Shown piece after piece: positions 35,881 through 43,819 of a stretch of 64,000 bases of DNA (position 1 is its first letter; each line of letters starts with the position of its first letter). The position numbers and the translations under genes are program-made. This DNA is from Novosphingobium sp. JCM 18896 (GTDB lineage Bacteria > Pseudomonadota > Alphaproteobacteria > Sphingomonadales > Sphingomonadaceae), in NCBI RefSeq assembly GCF_025938095.1, contig NZ_JAPCZF010000002.1, positions 186,001-250,000 on the forward strand, read 5' to 3'. Under the pieces are notes generated by a model. It saw only the letters and a program-made list of their open reading frames with translations, was not told where the DNA came from and searched no databases.

Positions 35881-37917
35881 ATGCGCTGCTATCGCCTGCT
35901 TGTTGCGGTGTTGTGGCAGGTCCTCGCGCTGTTTGCGACGGCCGCCGCTGCCCAGGCTGCACCGACCCACATCCAGGCCGAGCTCGTCGCCGAAAGCGCC
36001 GCGAATCCCGGCGAGACGCTGTGGCTGGCGCTGCGCATGCGGCCCGAGCCGGGCTGGCACGGCTACTGGTCGAACCCCGGCGACGCGGGCCTCGGCATGA
36101 CGCTCGGCTGGACTCTGCCGGCGGGCGCCAAGGCCGGCGAGCCGCGCTATCCGGTGCCCGAGACCCTGCTGATCTCGGGGCTGATGAACCACGTCTACGA
36201 GCACGAATATGCGGTGCTGGTGCCGCTGAACCTGGCGGCCGACGCGGCGCCGGGCCAGCAGCTCGTGCGCGTCGAGGCGCAGTGGCTCGCCTGTACCGAC
36301 AAGATCTGCGTGCCCGAACAGGCGAGCCTCGAAACCACGGTGACGATCGGTCCGCGCGGCACGCCCGATGCGCGCTTCGACACCTGGCGCCGCCACCTGC
36401 CCGCGCCGCTCGGCGCCGAGGCGCACTTCGTGCGCGAGGGCGGCACGATCCGCCTGGGCATCCCGCTGCCCGCGAGTCTCGACCTGGCCGAGCCCCACCT
36501 TTTTGCCACCGAGGACCGGCTGATCGCCTATGCCGCGCCGCAAAAGTTCAGCCGCAAGGGCGACCTGCTGATCGTCGAGCTCGAACGCCCCAAGCTCGCG
36601 GCGAAGGAGCCCGTGCGCCTGTCCGGGGTGCTGCGGCTCAACGCGGCCGGCGACGGCGTGAGTTTCGATGCCGCACCCGGCGCCGTGCCGACCGACGGCA
36701 CGCCGCTGGCCGCCGAGGCACCGGCAACGACAGCGAGCCTGCCCTGGCTGCTGCTGCTGGCGCTGGCCGGCGGCCTGCTGCTCAACGTCATGCCCTGCGT
36801 CTTCCCGATCCTCAGCCTCAAGGCCCTGAGCCTCGCGCGTTCGGGCGAGAGTGCGGCCCATGCCCGGCGCGAGGGGCTGGCCTACAGCGCCGGCGTCATC
36901 GTCGCCTGCGCCCTGCTGGGGGCGCTGCTGCTGAGCCTGCGCGCCGCGGGCGAGGAAGTGGGCTGGGCCTTCCAGCTGCAGGAGCCCGGAGTCGTCGCGG
37001 CGCTGCTGCTGCTGGCCGTGGCGATTACCGCCAACCTGCTCGGCCTGTTCGAATTCGCCGTGCCCGGCTTCGCCACCGAGGGATCCCCGCAGGGCGCCTT
37101 CGCCACCGGCCTGCTCGCGGCTTTCGTCGCCACCCCCTGCACCGGCCCGTTCATGGCCGCGGCGATGGGCGCGGCGCTGCTGCTGCCGGTGCCTTCGGCG
37201 ATGGCGCTGTTCGTCGCACTCGGCCTGGGCCTGGCACTGCCGTTCCTGGCGATCGCCTATGTCCCGGCACTGCGACGCGCGCTGCCCAAACCCGGCGCCT
37301 GGATGGCGAAGTTCAAGCTGGTCATGGCACTGCCGATGGCGCTGACAGCCGCAGCGCTGCTGTGGCTGTCATGGCGTATCGGCGGCAGCGATTTTCTGCG
37401 TCTGGCGGCAGTCATGGCGGTGGGTGTCCTGGCCGTGTTGACCGAGATCGGACGGCGGCAGCGGGCGGGGCGCTCGGCCCTGGCGACGGCCCTGGCCGGT
37501 CTGGTCGTCACGGTTGTCGGCGGCGCTCTGGCGCTGTCGATGATCGACGCCAAACCCGCGGCCGAAACCCAGGGCATCCTGCCCGCCAAGCCCTTCTCCG
37601 AAGCCGCACTTTCCGAAGCGCGCTCTGCCGGCAAGCCAGTCTTCGCCTATTTCACCGCCGACTGGTGCCTGACCTGCAAGGTCAACGAGCAGGTCGCGAT
37701 CGAACGCGAGGAAGTGCGCGACGCCTTCGCCAAGGCCGGGGTCGTCGTGCTGCGCGGCGACTGGACGCGGCGCGATCCCGCGATCACGCGCTACCTGACG
37801 GCGCAGGGCGCGGCGGGCGTACCGCTCTATGTCTGGTATCCGGCCGGCAAGAACGCGCCGCGGCAATTGCCGCAGGTCTTGACCGCCGATGGACTGGTCG
37901 CGCTGACCAAGCCCTGA
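35881..37917 (+). CDS. DsbD/ScsB-family thiol:disulfide interchange protein
   Basis: The 678-residue protein has a signal peptide (MRCYRLLVAVLWQVLALFAT). The periplasmic N-terminal domain has a cysteine pair (WLACTDKICVPEQ, about residue 140). Eight or so membrane helices follow with the electron-shuttling cysteines in NVMPCVFPILSLKAL and ATPCTGPFMAAAM. The C-terminal thioredoxin domain carries the CxxC in DWCLTCKVNE. It moves electrons from cytoplasmic thioredoxin to periplasmic targets. The frame is open far upstream and an ATG at 35830 is possible, but the signal peptide favours 35881. Confidence 0.92.
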   Translation: MRCYRLLVAVLWQVLALFATAAAAQAAPTHIQAELVAESAANPGETLWLALRMRPEPGWHGYWSNPGDAGLGMTLGWTLPAGAKAGEPRYPVPETLLISGLMNHVYEHEYAVLVPLNLAADAAPGQQLVRVEAQWLACTDKICVPEQASLETTVTIGPRGTPDARFDTWRRHLPAPLGAEAHFVREGGTIRLGIPLPASLDLAEPHLFATEDRLIAYAAPQKFSRKGDLLIVELERPKLAAKEPVRLSGVLRLNAAGDGVSFDAAPGAVPTDGTPLAAEAPATTASLPWLLLLALAGGLLLNVMPCVFPILSLKALSLARSGESAAHARREGLAYSAGVIVACALLGALLLSLRAAGEEVGWAFQLQEPGVVAALLLLAVAITANLLGLFEFAVPGFATEGSPQGAFATGLLAAFVATPCTGPFMAAAMGAALLLPVPSAMALFVALGLGLALPFLAIAYVPALRRALPKPGAWMAKFKLVMALPMALTAAALLWLSWRIGGSDFLRLAAVMAVGVLAVLTEIGRRQRAGRSALATALAGLVVTVVGGALALSMIDAKPAAETQGILPAKPFSEAALSEARSAGKPVFAYFTADWCLTCKVNEQVAIEREEVRDAFAKAGVVVLRGDWTRRDPAITRYLTAQGAAGVPLYVWYPAGKNAPRQLPQVLTADGLVALTKP

Positions 37918-37980
37918 TCCGTCATCGCCGGCCGCCGATCGTCAGCGTCGCGAAGGCGGATGTGACGGCTAGAAGAATCC

Positions 37981-38085
37981 GTTTCCGATGTTCTGGAAAC
38001 CAATCAGCAATAAACGAGTTAGACCTGCATCCCTCTTCTCCCCAACTCGGAGCGGCTTCTTTCACAAGAAGGCCGCTCTTTCTTT
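37981..38085 (+). ncRNA. Possible small RNA or structured 3' region ending in a terminator
   Basis: The 177-base gap between convergent dsbD-like and fliA genes contains an AT-richer stretch. A GTTTCC-N8-GGAAAC hairpin (37981-38000) is followed by the strong terminator hairpin at 38050. It could be the 3' untranslated end of the dsbD transcript or an independent small RNA. I see no convincing promoter of its own. Confidence 0.3.
38050..38085 (+). terminator. Rho-independent terminator downstream of the dsbD-like gene
   Basis: GAGCGGCTTCTT and AAGAAGGCCGCTC pair with one bulge around a TCAC loop, followed by TTTCTTT. The T-tract orientation suits plus-strand transcripts coming from the dsbD-like gene. 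Confidence 0.8.
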
Positions 38086-38094
38086 ATCCCGGGA

Positions 38095-38862
38095 TCACAG
38101 GACTTCGGCGACGCCTTCGAGTTCCTTGCGCAGATGGCCGAGTGCCTGCGCCTTGAGCTGGTGCACGCGCGGAATGCTGACCGACAGCACCTGCGCGATT
38201 TCCGAGAGGTTCAGCTCTTCCACGAAATAGAGCTGGATCACCATCTGCAGGCGCTCGGGCAGCGAGGTGATCGCCGCGATCACCGCACCGCGGGTTTCCT
38301 CGTCCACCAGCATCGCGAAGCTGTCGGGGCGATCGTCGGCGAAGGCCATGTCGCTGTCCGAATAGGCGTCGTCGATTGCCTCGAAACGCAGCGGCTCGCT
38401 CGCATGGCGCAGGCTCGCCAGCTCGTTCAGATCGATGCCCAGCGCCTCGGCCAGTTCAGCCGGAGCCGCCTCGCGGCCAAGCTGCAGGCGCAGCGCCTCC
38501 TCGGTGGCGCGCAATTGCTTGCGCCGTTCGGTCGCCCCGCGCGACAGCGGCACCGAGCGGCGGATCATGTCGACCATGGCGCCGCGCACGCGCATCTTCG
38601 CATAGGCGGCGAAACCGTCCTCGCCCGGCCCTTGGTGCTTCTGCGCACACTCGGTCAGCGCGACCAGGCCCGACTGGATCAGATCCTCGATCTCGATGCC
38701 CGGACGGCCCGAGCCGTGGACGTGCCAGGCGATACGGCGGACCATGGGCAGGAACCGGCGAATGCGGTCGCCGATGTCGCTGCCATAGGCACCGGCAACA
38801 GCGTTGCCATAGGCTCCGGCTACGGATTTCCCGGTGGCGAAGGACCTGTGATCGTATTTCAT
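38095..38862 (-). CDS. fliA: RNA polymerase sigma factor FliA (sigma-28)
   Basis: The 255-residue protein has sigma-70 region 2 (IEIEDLIQSGLVALTECAQ, MRVRGAMVDMIRRS), region 3 (LGREAAPAELAEALGIDLNEL) and region 4 (LPERLQMVIQLYFVEELNLSEIAQVLSVSIPRVHQL). The arrangement and the RGAMxDxxR segment are those of flagellar FliA/WhiG sigma factors. It should transcribe late flagellar genes such as fliC. FlgM, its likely anti-sigma factor, is encoded at 42381. The ATG overlaps the flhA stop (ATGA). Confidence 0.93.
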   Translation of the reverse strand: MKYDHRSFATGKSVAGAYGNAVAGAYGSDIGDRIRRFLPMVRRIAWHVHGSGRPGIEIEDLIQSGLVALTECAQKHQGPGEDGFAAYAKMRVRGAMVDMIRRSVPLSRGATERRKQLRATEEALRLQLGREAAPAELAEALGIDLNELASLRHASEPLRFEAIDDAYSDSDMAFADDRPDSFAMLVDEETRGAVIAAITSLPERLQMVIQLYFVEELNLSEIAQVLSVSIPRVHQLKAQALGHLRKELEGVAEVL

Positions 38863-40982
38863 GCGGCCAGGCTTTCGTGAGAATCGTGGTAGTTGGGTTG
38901 GGGCAGGCCCGGGGCCTGCTGAGCGGCGCCGACGACGTCGATCACTTCGATCGGCTGGGTCGGGGGAAGTTCGGCGATCGACAGCACGAGGCAGGTCGGT
39001 GCGCGGAGCCTGAGGAGACCGGCCAGGGCACGGCGCGCGCGCGGCTGGACGATCAGGGCGAGCGGCACGGCACCCGGCCCGCGGTTCGCGATCAGGCCCG
39101 AGATATGCTCGCCGATGGTGCGGGCGAGATCGGGCTCGATGACCGGGATGCCCGTGGTCGGATCGACCATGCCCTGGACGATCATGTTCTCGAGGCTTGC
39201 GTCGAGCGTGATCACCGGCAGGCGCTCGTGCGGTCCGCAGATGCGGCCGACGATCAGCGGGCCGAGGTCGGCGCGCAGCAGTTCGACCAGGCGATCGTGA
39301 TCGTTGGTCACCTGGACCGACTTGCTCAGGCTGGCGAGGATCGGCAGCGGGTGCGAGATCGGCACGCCGTCCTCGAGTACCGCGCGCAGCACGCGGGTCA
39401 CCGCGGCCAGCGACAGCGGCGCCGGGTAGACCGTCTCGACCAGGCCGGCCGAATGCTCCTTGATGCCGTCGAGCAGGTTGCGGACCTCGTCGGGGCCGAG
39501 CAGTTCCTGCGGACGTTCGGACAGCAGCTGGTTCAGGTGCGTGGCGATGACCGTGCTGGCGTCGACCGTCAGGAAGCCTTCGGCGATGGCGATGTCGCGC
39601 GAGGTGTTGTCGATCCAGATCGCCGGGCAGCCGAAGCTCGGATCCCAGGTTTCCTCGCCTTGCAGCATGTGGCCCTCGCGCGCCTCACCGGCGTTGATCG
39701 CGAGGATCTTGTCGGGGCGCACCGAGGAGCCGCCGAGCGGCACGCCGCCCAGGACCACGCGATATTCGTGCGGCGGCATCTCGATCGCGTCGCGGACGCG
39801 GAACTGCGGTACGACGAAGCCGAAGGCCTGGCTCAGCTGCTTGCGCACGCCGGTGATGCGGGCGACCAGCGGCGAACCGCGGCGGTCGTCGACCAGGTGG
39901 ACCAGGCCATAGCCGAGCTCGATCGTGACGAGCGTGTGGTCCGAAACGTCCTGCAAGGTGATCTTGGCCGGATCGGGCGGCGGCGGCGGGGCCTCGGCGA
40001 CGGGGATCGACAGGCGCTGCTCGCGCTTCTTGAGCTTGTGCCAGATGAAACCGGCCATGCCCGCGGCGGGCAGGAAGATCGTCTGCGGCATCGCCGGAAT
40101 GACGCCGATCAGGCCGAGGATGACCGCGACCGGCAGCCAGGTGCCCGGCGAGGCGAACTGGTGACCGATCTGGCCGGCCAGGTCGTTGCTGTCGGCCACG
40201 CGGGTGACGATGACGGCGGCGGCGATCGACAGCAGCAGCGCGGGAACCTGCGCGACCAGCGCGTCGCCGATGGCCAGGGTGATATAGGCCGAGGCGGCTT
40301 CGCCCGCCGACATGCCGTGGCTGATCATGCCCAGGCAGAAGCCGGCGATGATGTTGACGCCCAGGATCAGCAGCGCGGCGACCGCGTCGCCCTTCACGAA
40401 CTTGCTGGCACCGTCCATGGCGCCGTAGAACTCCGCCTCGGTGCCGACTTCGACGCGGCGCTTCTTGGCTTCGTCGGCGGTCAGCAGGCCGGCGGCGAGA
40501 TCGGCGTCGATCGCCATCTGCTTGCCGGGCAAGGCGTCCAGGGTGAAGCGGGCCGAAACTTCCGACACGCGGCCCGCGCCCTTGGTGACCACGACCATGT
40601 TGATGATCATCAGGATCATGAACACGAAGATACCGACGGCGAAGTTGCCGCCGATCAGGAAGGCGCCGAAGGCCTCGATGACGTGGCCGGCAGCGGCTTC
40701 GCCCTCGTGGCCGTGGACCAGCACGACGCGGGTCGAGGCGACGTTGAGCGCCAGGCGCAGCAGGGTGGCGAACAGCAGCACGGTGGGGAACGACGAGAAG
40801 TCGAGCACCTTGGCCGCGTTCATCGCCGCCATCAGCACCGCGATCGACAGCGCGATGTTGAGCACGAACGAGATGTCGAGAACGATTGGCGCGACCGGAA
40901 TGATCATCAGACCGATCAGGGTCATGATGCCGGCGGGGAGCGCCAGGGCCGATCCACGGAACATGCGGGTAAACGCCATCAT
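38859..40982 (-). CDS. flhA: Flagellar type III export apparatus protein FlhA
   Basis: The 707-residue protein has about eight N-terminal transmembrane helices including NIALSIAVLMAAMNAAKVLD. The family's FHIPEP region includes STRVVLVHGHEGEAAAGHVI, and the loop contains KGDAVAALLILGVNIIAGFCLGM. A cytoplasmic C-terminal domain of about 340 residues binds chaperone-substrate complexes. It forms the export gate with FliPQR and FlhB, none of which is in this window. It follows the transglycosylase gene by three bases and is coupled to fliA. Confidence 0.96.
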   Translation of the reverse strand: MMAFTRMFRGSALALPAGIMTLIGLMIIPVAPIVLDISFVLNIALSIAVLMAAMNAAKVLDFSSFPTVLLFATLLRLALNVASTRVVLVHGHEGEAAAGHVIEAFGAFLIGGNFAVGIFVFMILMIINMVVVTKGAGRVSEVSARFTLDALPGKQMAIDADLAAGLLTADEAKKRRVEVGTEAEFYGAMDGASKFVKGDAVAALLILGVNIIAGFCLGMISHGMSAGEAASAYITLAIGDALVAQVPALLLSIAAAVIVTRVADSNDLAGQIGHQFASPGTWLPVAVILGLIGVIPAMPQTIFLPAAGMAGFIWHKLKKREQRLSIPVAEAPPPPPDPAKITLQDVSDHTLVTIELGYGLVHLVDDRRGSPLVARITGVRKQLSQAFGFVVPQFRVRDAIEMPPHEYRVVLGGVPLGGSSVRPDKILAINAGEAREGHMLQGEETWDPSFGCPAIWIDNTSRDIAIAEGFLTVDASTVIATHLNQLLSERPQELLGPDEVRNLLDGIKEHSAGLVETVYPAPLSLAAVTRVLRAVLEDGVPISHPLPILASLSKSVQVTNDHDRLVELLRADLGPLIVGRICGPHERLPVITLDASLENMIVQGMVDPTTGIPVIEPDLARTIGEHISGLIANRGPGAVPLALIVQPRARRALAGLLRLRAPTCLVLSIAELPPTQPIEVIDVVGAAQQAPGLPQPNYHDSHESLAA

Positions 40983-40985
40983 CGA

Positions 40986-41888
40986 TTACATTCCGAACTT
41001 CTGGAGCTGGCCGTAGGCGGCGCGGACATTGGCGGGGACGCTCGACGCGCCACCGACGGAGGTGGAGGCGAAGGCGTTCTGAAGGGTTTCGGCCATCGAG
41101 CGACGCGCCGTCGGCAGGTCGGACATCTCTTGCCGGGCGGCAGCGAATTGCCGGGCGATCGGGCCGCCGGTCACCTCGGGCTGCCCCTGCGGCTGAAAAT
41201 TGGCGAGCTGGGTCATGCCCAGGCCCGTGTCGTAGTCCATCGGCGGCAGGCCGCCGTCTTCCATGGCGTTCGACACCTTGGCGCGCATCAGTTCCATGAC
41301 GCCCGCGACCGAGCGCGGCACGCCGCCATCGAAGAAGATGCCGCGGTTGGCCGCGGCCGCCTTGGGCAGGATCGCAGCGGCGCTCTGGCCGGGGTTGGTC
41401 TGCAGCGCGGAAAGGAACTGCTGGGCGCCGGCCGAGCCGAGGAAATGCGCCATGTAGAGCTCGGCGGCATCGGGCTCGCGGCCCAACGTAGCGGTAAGCT
41501 CAGCCTTGTTGTCGTTGGCCAGCTCGGCGGCCATCAGCGCCGAAGTGTCGGCATCATAGCGCATCGCCATGATCTGCGAGCGGGCCGAGGGGTCGGTGAC
41601 GCGGCCGCCGTCGATCATCGCGTCGGCCCAGCCCATGCCGTGGTCGCCGCCGTGCTTCTCGAGCGTGCGGAGCCAGGTGCCGTTGGTGAACTGGTAGAGG
41701 CCCGCGGCGCTGGAAGTCGGGGCCTTGGCGCCGGGATTGAGGCTGGATTCGATCTTCGCCTGCGCCAGCAGGTAGTCGAAGTCGACACCCGTCTTCTGCG
41801 CAGCGCGGGCGATCGCAGCACGCACGCCACCGTTGGCCGGTGGCACGCGGCTTGCCGAAAAACCTGCAATGGACTGAGGCTCGCTCAA
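40986..41888 (-). CDS. Lytic transglycosylase-like protein, flagellar
   Basis: The 300-residue protein contains an SLT-type region: DFDYLLAQAKIESSLNPGAK (catalytic Glu in AKIESSL, about residue 46), then SSAAGLYQFTNGTWL and the YMAHFLGSAGAQQFL segment. It lacks an obvious signal peptide, so it may be exported through the flagellar apparatus. It is the first gene of the (SLT)-flhA-fliA unit with its own sigma-54 promoter. FlgJ in this window has no muramidase domain, so this protein is a good candidate to open peptidoglycan for the rod. Confidence 0.85.
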   Translation of the reverse strand: MSEPQSIAGFSASRVPPANGGVRAAIARAAQKTGVDFDYLLAQAKIESSLNPGAKAPTSSAAGLYQFTNGTWLRTLEKHGGDHGMGWADAMIDGGRVTDPSARSQIMAMRYDADTSALMAAELANDNKAELTATLGREPDAAELYMAHFLGSAGAQQFLSALQTNPGQSAAAILPKAAAANRGIFFDGGVPRSVAGVMELMRAKVSNAMEDGGLPPMDYDTGLGMTQLANFQPQGQPEVTGGPIARQFAAARQEMSDLPTARRSMAETLQNAFASTSVGGASSVPANVRAAYGQLQKFGM

Positions 41889-41926
41889 GCCAAACTCCCG
41901 GTATCAAATGAACCGGAAGCTTACTC

Positions 41927-41943
41927 AGCAAGCATCGTGCCAA
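41927..41943 (-). promoter_or_regulatory. Sigma-54 promoter of the transglycosylase-flhA-fliA unit
   Basis: On the minus strand TTGGCACG-ATGC-TTGCT matches the -24/-12 consensus at all conserved positions, with correct GG-N10-GC spacing. It lies about 40 bases before the ATG at 41888. A TTGCCG half-site (41955-41960) is just upstream. The rest of the 41889-42039 gap shows nothing else. Confidence 0.85.
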
Positions 41944-42039
41944 TTATGTCTGGATTGCCGGATGCAGGGTGTGCGATCCGACCAAAGTCTTAGACGGACG
42001 CGGCCGAAACCGCGCCAGAAAGCCTTAGATCAACGCGCC

Positions 42040-42381
42040 TCAGGCGCGGGCGTAGGCATAGGCCGCGCGCGAACCCGTGCCACCGGGCTTGTAGACCGCG
42101 CCGGTGCCGGTCAGGGTCTCGATCCGCGAGGAAACGTTGGCGGCAATCAGGTTGCGCACCTGGCGATTGACCTCGTTGAGGCGCTTGGCGGCCTCGAGCA
42201 GGCCGCGGCACTCGTCGTCGAGCTCGCTGACGCCCGAGCTGTCGAGCGTACCGCAGAGCTTCTGCTTGTCGTTCGCGGTGCCCAGGATGGCATCGAGGTC
42301 GAGACCGGCAAGCGCCTGCCGCTCGGCTTCGAGGACGGCAACCATGTGCCGCAGGGTCTCGCGAAGGGCTTTCGAGTCCAT
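42040..42381 (-). CDS. flgN: FlgN-type flagellar export chaperone
   Basis: The 113-residue all-alpha protein starts MDSKALRETLRHMVAVLEAE and has the long amphipathic helices of FlgN (LDDECRGLLEAAKRLNEVNR, QVRNLIAANVSSRIETL). It directly follows flgM, whose stop overlaps its start by one base (TAATG). FlgN escorts FlgK and FlgL to the export gate. The similarity is mainly in pattern and context, as usual for this family. Confidence 0.78.
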   Translation of the reverse strand: MDSKALRETLRHMVAVLEAERQALAGLDLDAILGTANDKQKLCGTLDSSGVSELDDECRGLLEAAKRLNEVNRQVRNLIAANVSSRIETLTGTGAVYKPGGTGSRAAYAYARA

Positions 42382-42659
42382 TACTGGCCTTTCGTCAGCA
42401 GCATGCCGGCTGCAATGATGCCGTCGGCAATCTTGGCGGGGAAAACGGGGTACTGCCCGGTTTCGATCGCCTTACGAATAACTTCGACGCGGCTGGTGTC
42501 GACCGGTGCTTCGCCAGGATCCAGCACGTCGCTTGCGGCGACGGTGGACGGGGTTCCGCTCTTGGTCTCCGCGGTTTCGCGAAGTCCGGCGGACTGACGG
42601 GCAATCCGGACGTCAACCGCGCCAATCGGGCGCGTCGGTCCCAGTTCGATTGGTGGCAT
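42381..42659 (-). CDS. flgM: Anti-sigma-28 factor FlgM
   Basis: A 92-residue protein with an unstructured N-terminal half. The conserved C-terminal sigma-binding helix segment is VDTSRVEVIRKAIETGQYPV followed by FPAKIADGIIAAG. It holds FliA inactive until the hook-basal body is complete and FlgM is exported. GAAGGAGC precedes the ATG. Transcribed with flgN, away from flgA. Confidence 0.9.
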   Translation of the reverse strand: MPPIELGPTRPIGAVDVRIARQSAGLRETAETKSGTPSTVAASDVLDPGEAPVDTSRVEVIRKAIETGQYPVFPAKIADGIIAAGMLLTKGQ

Positions 42660-42730
42660 GATGCCGCTCCTTCACTCTCTCGAGCCTCAGAACGGTGCCG
42701 GGAAGATTTCTTTAAGGGCCTGCGTGATTT

Positions 42731-42738
42731 TTACCGGC
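42731..42738 (-). promoter_or_regulatory. Possible sigma-28 -10 element before flgM
   Basis: GCCGGTAA on the minus strand differs in one base from the sigma-28 -10 consensus GCCGATAA and sits about 70 bases before flgM in the 118-base flgA-flgM gap. No good -35 (TAAA) lies 15 bases upstream, so this is tentative. Confidence 0.25.
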
Positions 42739-42777
42739 TCTCTCGGAAAACTACCTGTCGCTGGGACCACAAAGTCG

Positions 42778-43275
42778 TCAGGGCAGCGGGATCGCGACCA
42801 TGCCGGGGCGGACGATCTGCGCGCGCAGCGTGTCCTTGGCATTCGCCGCGGCGGCCGCATTGCTGCTGACCGCGCGTACGCGGATCCAGGCACCGACGGG
42901 GCCGGCCTCGAGCGCTTCGCCCGGCTGCGACACGGTGAAGCCATCGCCCTGGACCGCGATCGTCACGGCATCGCCGCGCGTGACCGCCGGCAGGACCGGG
43001 ACCGCCGCAGCGCCCAGCGTGGCATTGGCCACCTGGACGAAGATCCGCCAGCCGCCCGGACACTGCACGAGCACCGAATCACGGCGCATGCCGTTCCAGG
43101 TCACCGCCAGAGGGGCAGCGCAGGATTGCAGGCGGAGACGGCGATCGACGGGGTTCGAGGCACCGCCGGGGGCGCCGATCGGCGCACCGGTGAAAGCCGC
43201 GACCTCGCGGTCGATGGCGTCGAGATCGGCAAAGCCGGCGGCAGCCGCCAGCGTCAAGCCAAGAGCCAAACTCAT
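42778..43275 (-). CDS. flgA: Flagellar basal body P-ring formation protein FlgA
   Basis: The 165-residue protein has a signal-peptide-like start (MSLALGLTLAAAAGFA). The SAF-type C-terminal domain includes PAVTRGDAVTIAVQGDGFTVS and RVRAVSSNAAAAANAKDTLRAQIV. The late VRVxNxxSxxxxxGxV-like pattern is the FlgA hallmark. It chaperones FlgI during P-ring assembly in the periplasm. It starts 16 bases after the stop of the small Asp-bearing membrane gene, so it is likely in the same transcript as the stator-like pair. Confidence 0.9.
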   Translation of the reverse strand: MSLALGLTLAAAAGFADLDAIDREVAAFTGAPIGAPGGASNPVDRRLRLQSCAAPLAVTWNGMRRDSVLVQCPGGWRIFVQVANATLGAAAVPVLPAVTRGDAVTIAVQGDGFTVSQPGEALEAGPVGAWIRVRAVSSNAAAAANAKDTLRAQIVRPGMVAIPLP

Positions 43276-43291
43276 GGTCGTTCCTTTGCAA

Positions 43292-43819
43292 TCAGTTGCT
43301 GGGAACGGCCTTCTGCAAAGTCTGTGCCATTGTCGCCGAAGCCTGTGAATCGGGCGAATCGAAAGCCAGCGCGGCGGTGGTTCCGCCCTGCCCCGGCTCG
43401 ATGACGATGCGCGCGCGCAGCCCCGCCTGGCCCGCGTCCTGCGCCAGCACCGCGGCCTGGCTCATCGCCCGCGCCTGCTCGCCGGGGCGGTACTGCGCGA
43501 CGATGGTCAGCTGCTGGCGCGCATCGGCCGACTGGTCGCGCAGCCACTGGCCGAGCGGCGGCGCGCCGGGCGCGGCACGATAGAGCGCAAGCACCTCGCC
43601 CTGCTGCGACAGCGGCGAGCTGTTCTTGGCAGAGGCCGCTTCTTGCCGGGCGGCAACGGCAGGCCTTGCCGGTTTTGCCGGCGCGTCCTCGGCCGAGGCG
43701 AGCGCCGCGGCGGTGACCATGAACAGGATCAGCGACAGGTCGGCGAGCAGGTACTGCCAGCCGCTGCCCGACCGTCCGCTGAGCGACGAGCTGGCCGAGA
43801 GGGCAGACCCGGCGATCAT
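43292..43819 (-). CDS. Small single-helix membrane protein, possible partner of the MotA/TolQ-like channel
   Basis: The 175-residue protein has one N-terminal transmembrane helix, WQYLLADLSLILFMVTAAAL (about residues 21-40). Its Asp27 occupies the place of the proton-carrying Asp in MotB/ExbD/TolR (compare WKVAYADFVTAMMAFF in motB of this window). The rest is an Ala/Glu-rich periplasmic domain (about residues 50-175) without an OmpA-like peptidoglycan-binding motif. The start overlaps the stop of the MotA/TolQ-like gene (ATGA). No named family recognised; role as channel partner is inference. Confidence 0.65.
   Translation of the reverse strand: MIAGSALSASSSLSGRSGSGWQYLLADLSLILFMVTAAALASAEDAPAKPARPAVAARQEAASAKNSSPLSQQGEVLALYRAAPGAPPLGQWLRDQSADARQQLTIVAQYRPGEQARAMSQAAVLAQDAGQAGLRARIVIEPGQGGTTAALAFDSPDSQASATMAQTLQKAVPSN

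Noticed and set aside
38376-41993. 1205-codon open frame on the plus strand antisense to fliA, flhA and the transglycosylase
   Set aside because: It is a GC-bias shadow: His/Arg/Asp-rich, no recognisable domains, while the minus strand carries well conserved flagellar genes.
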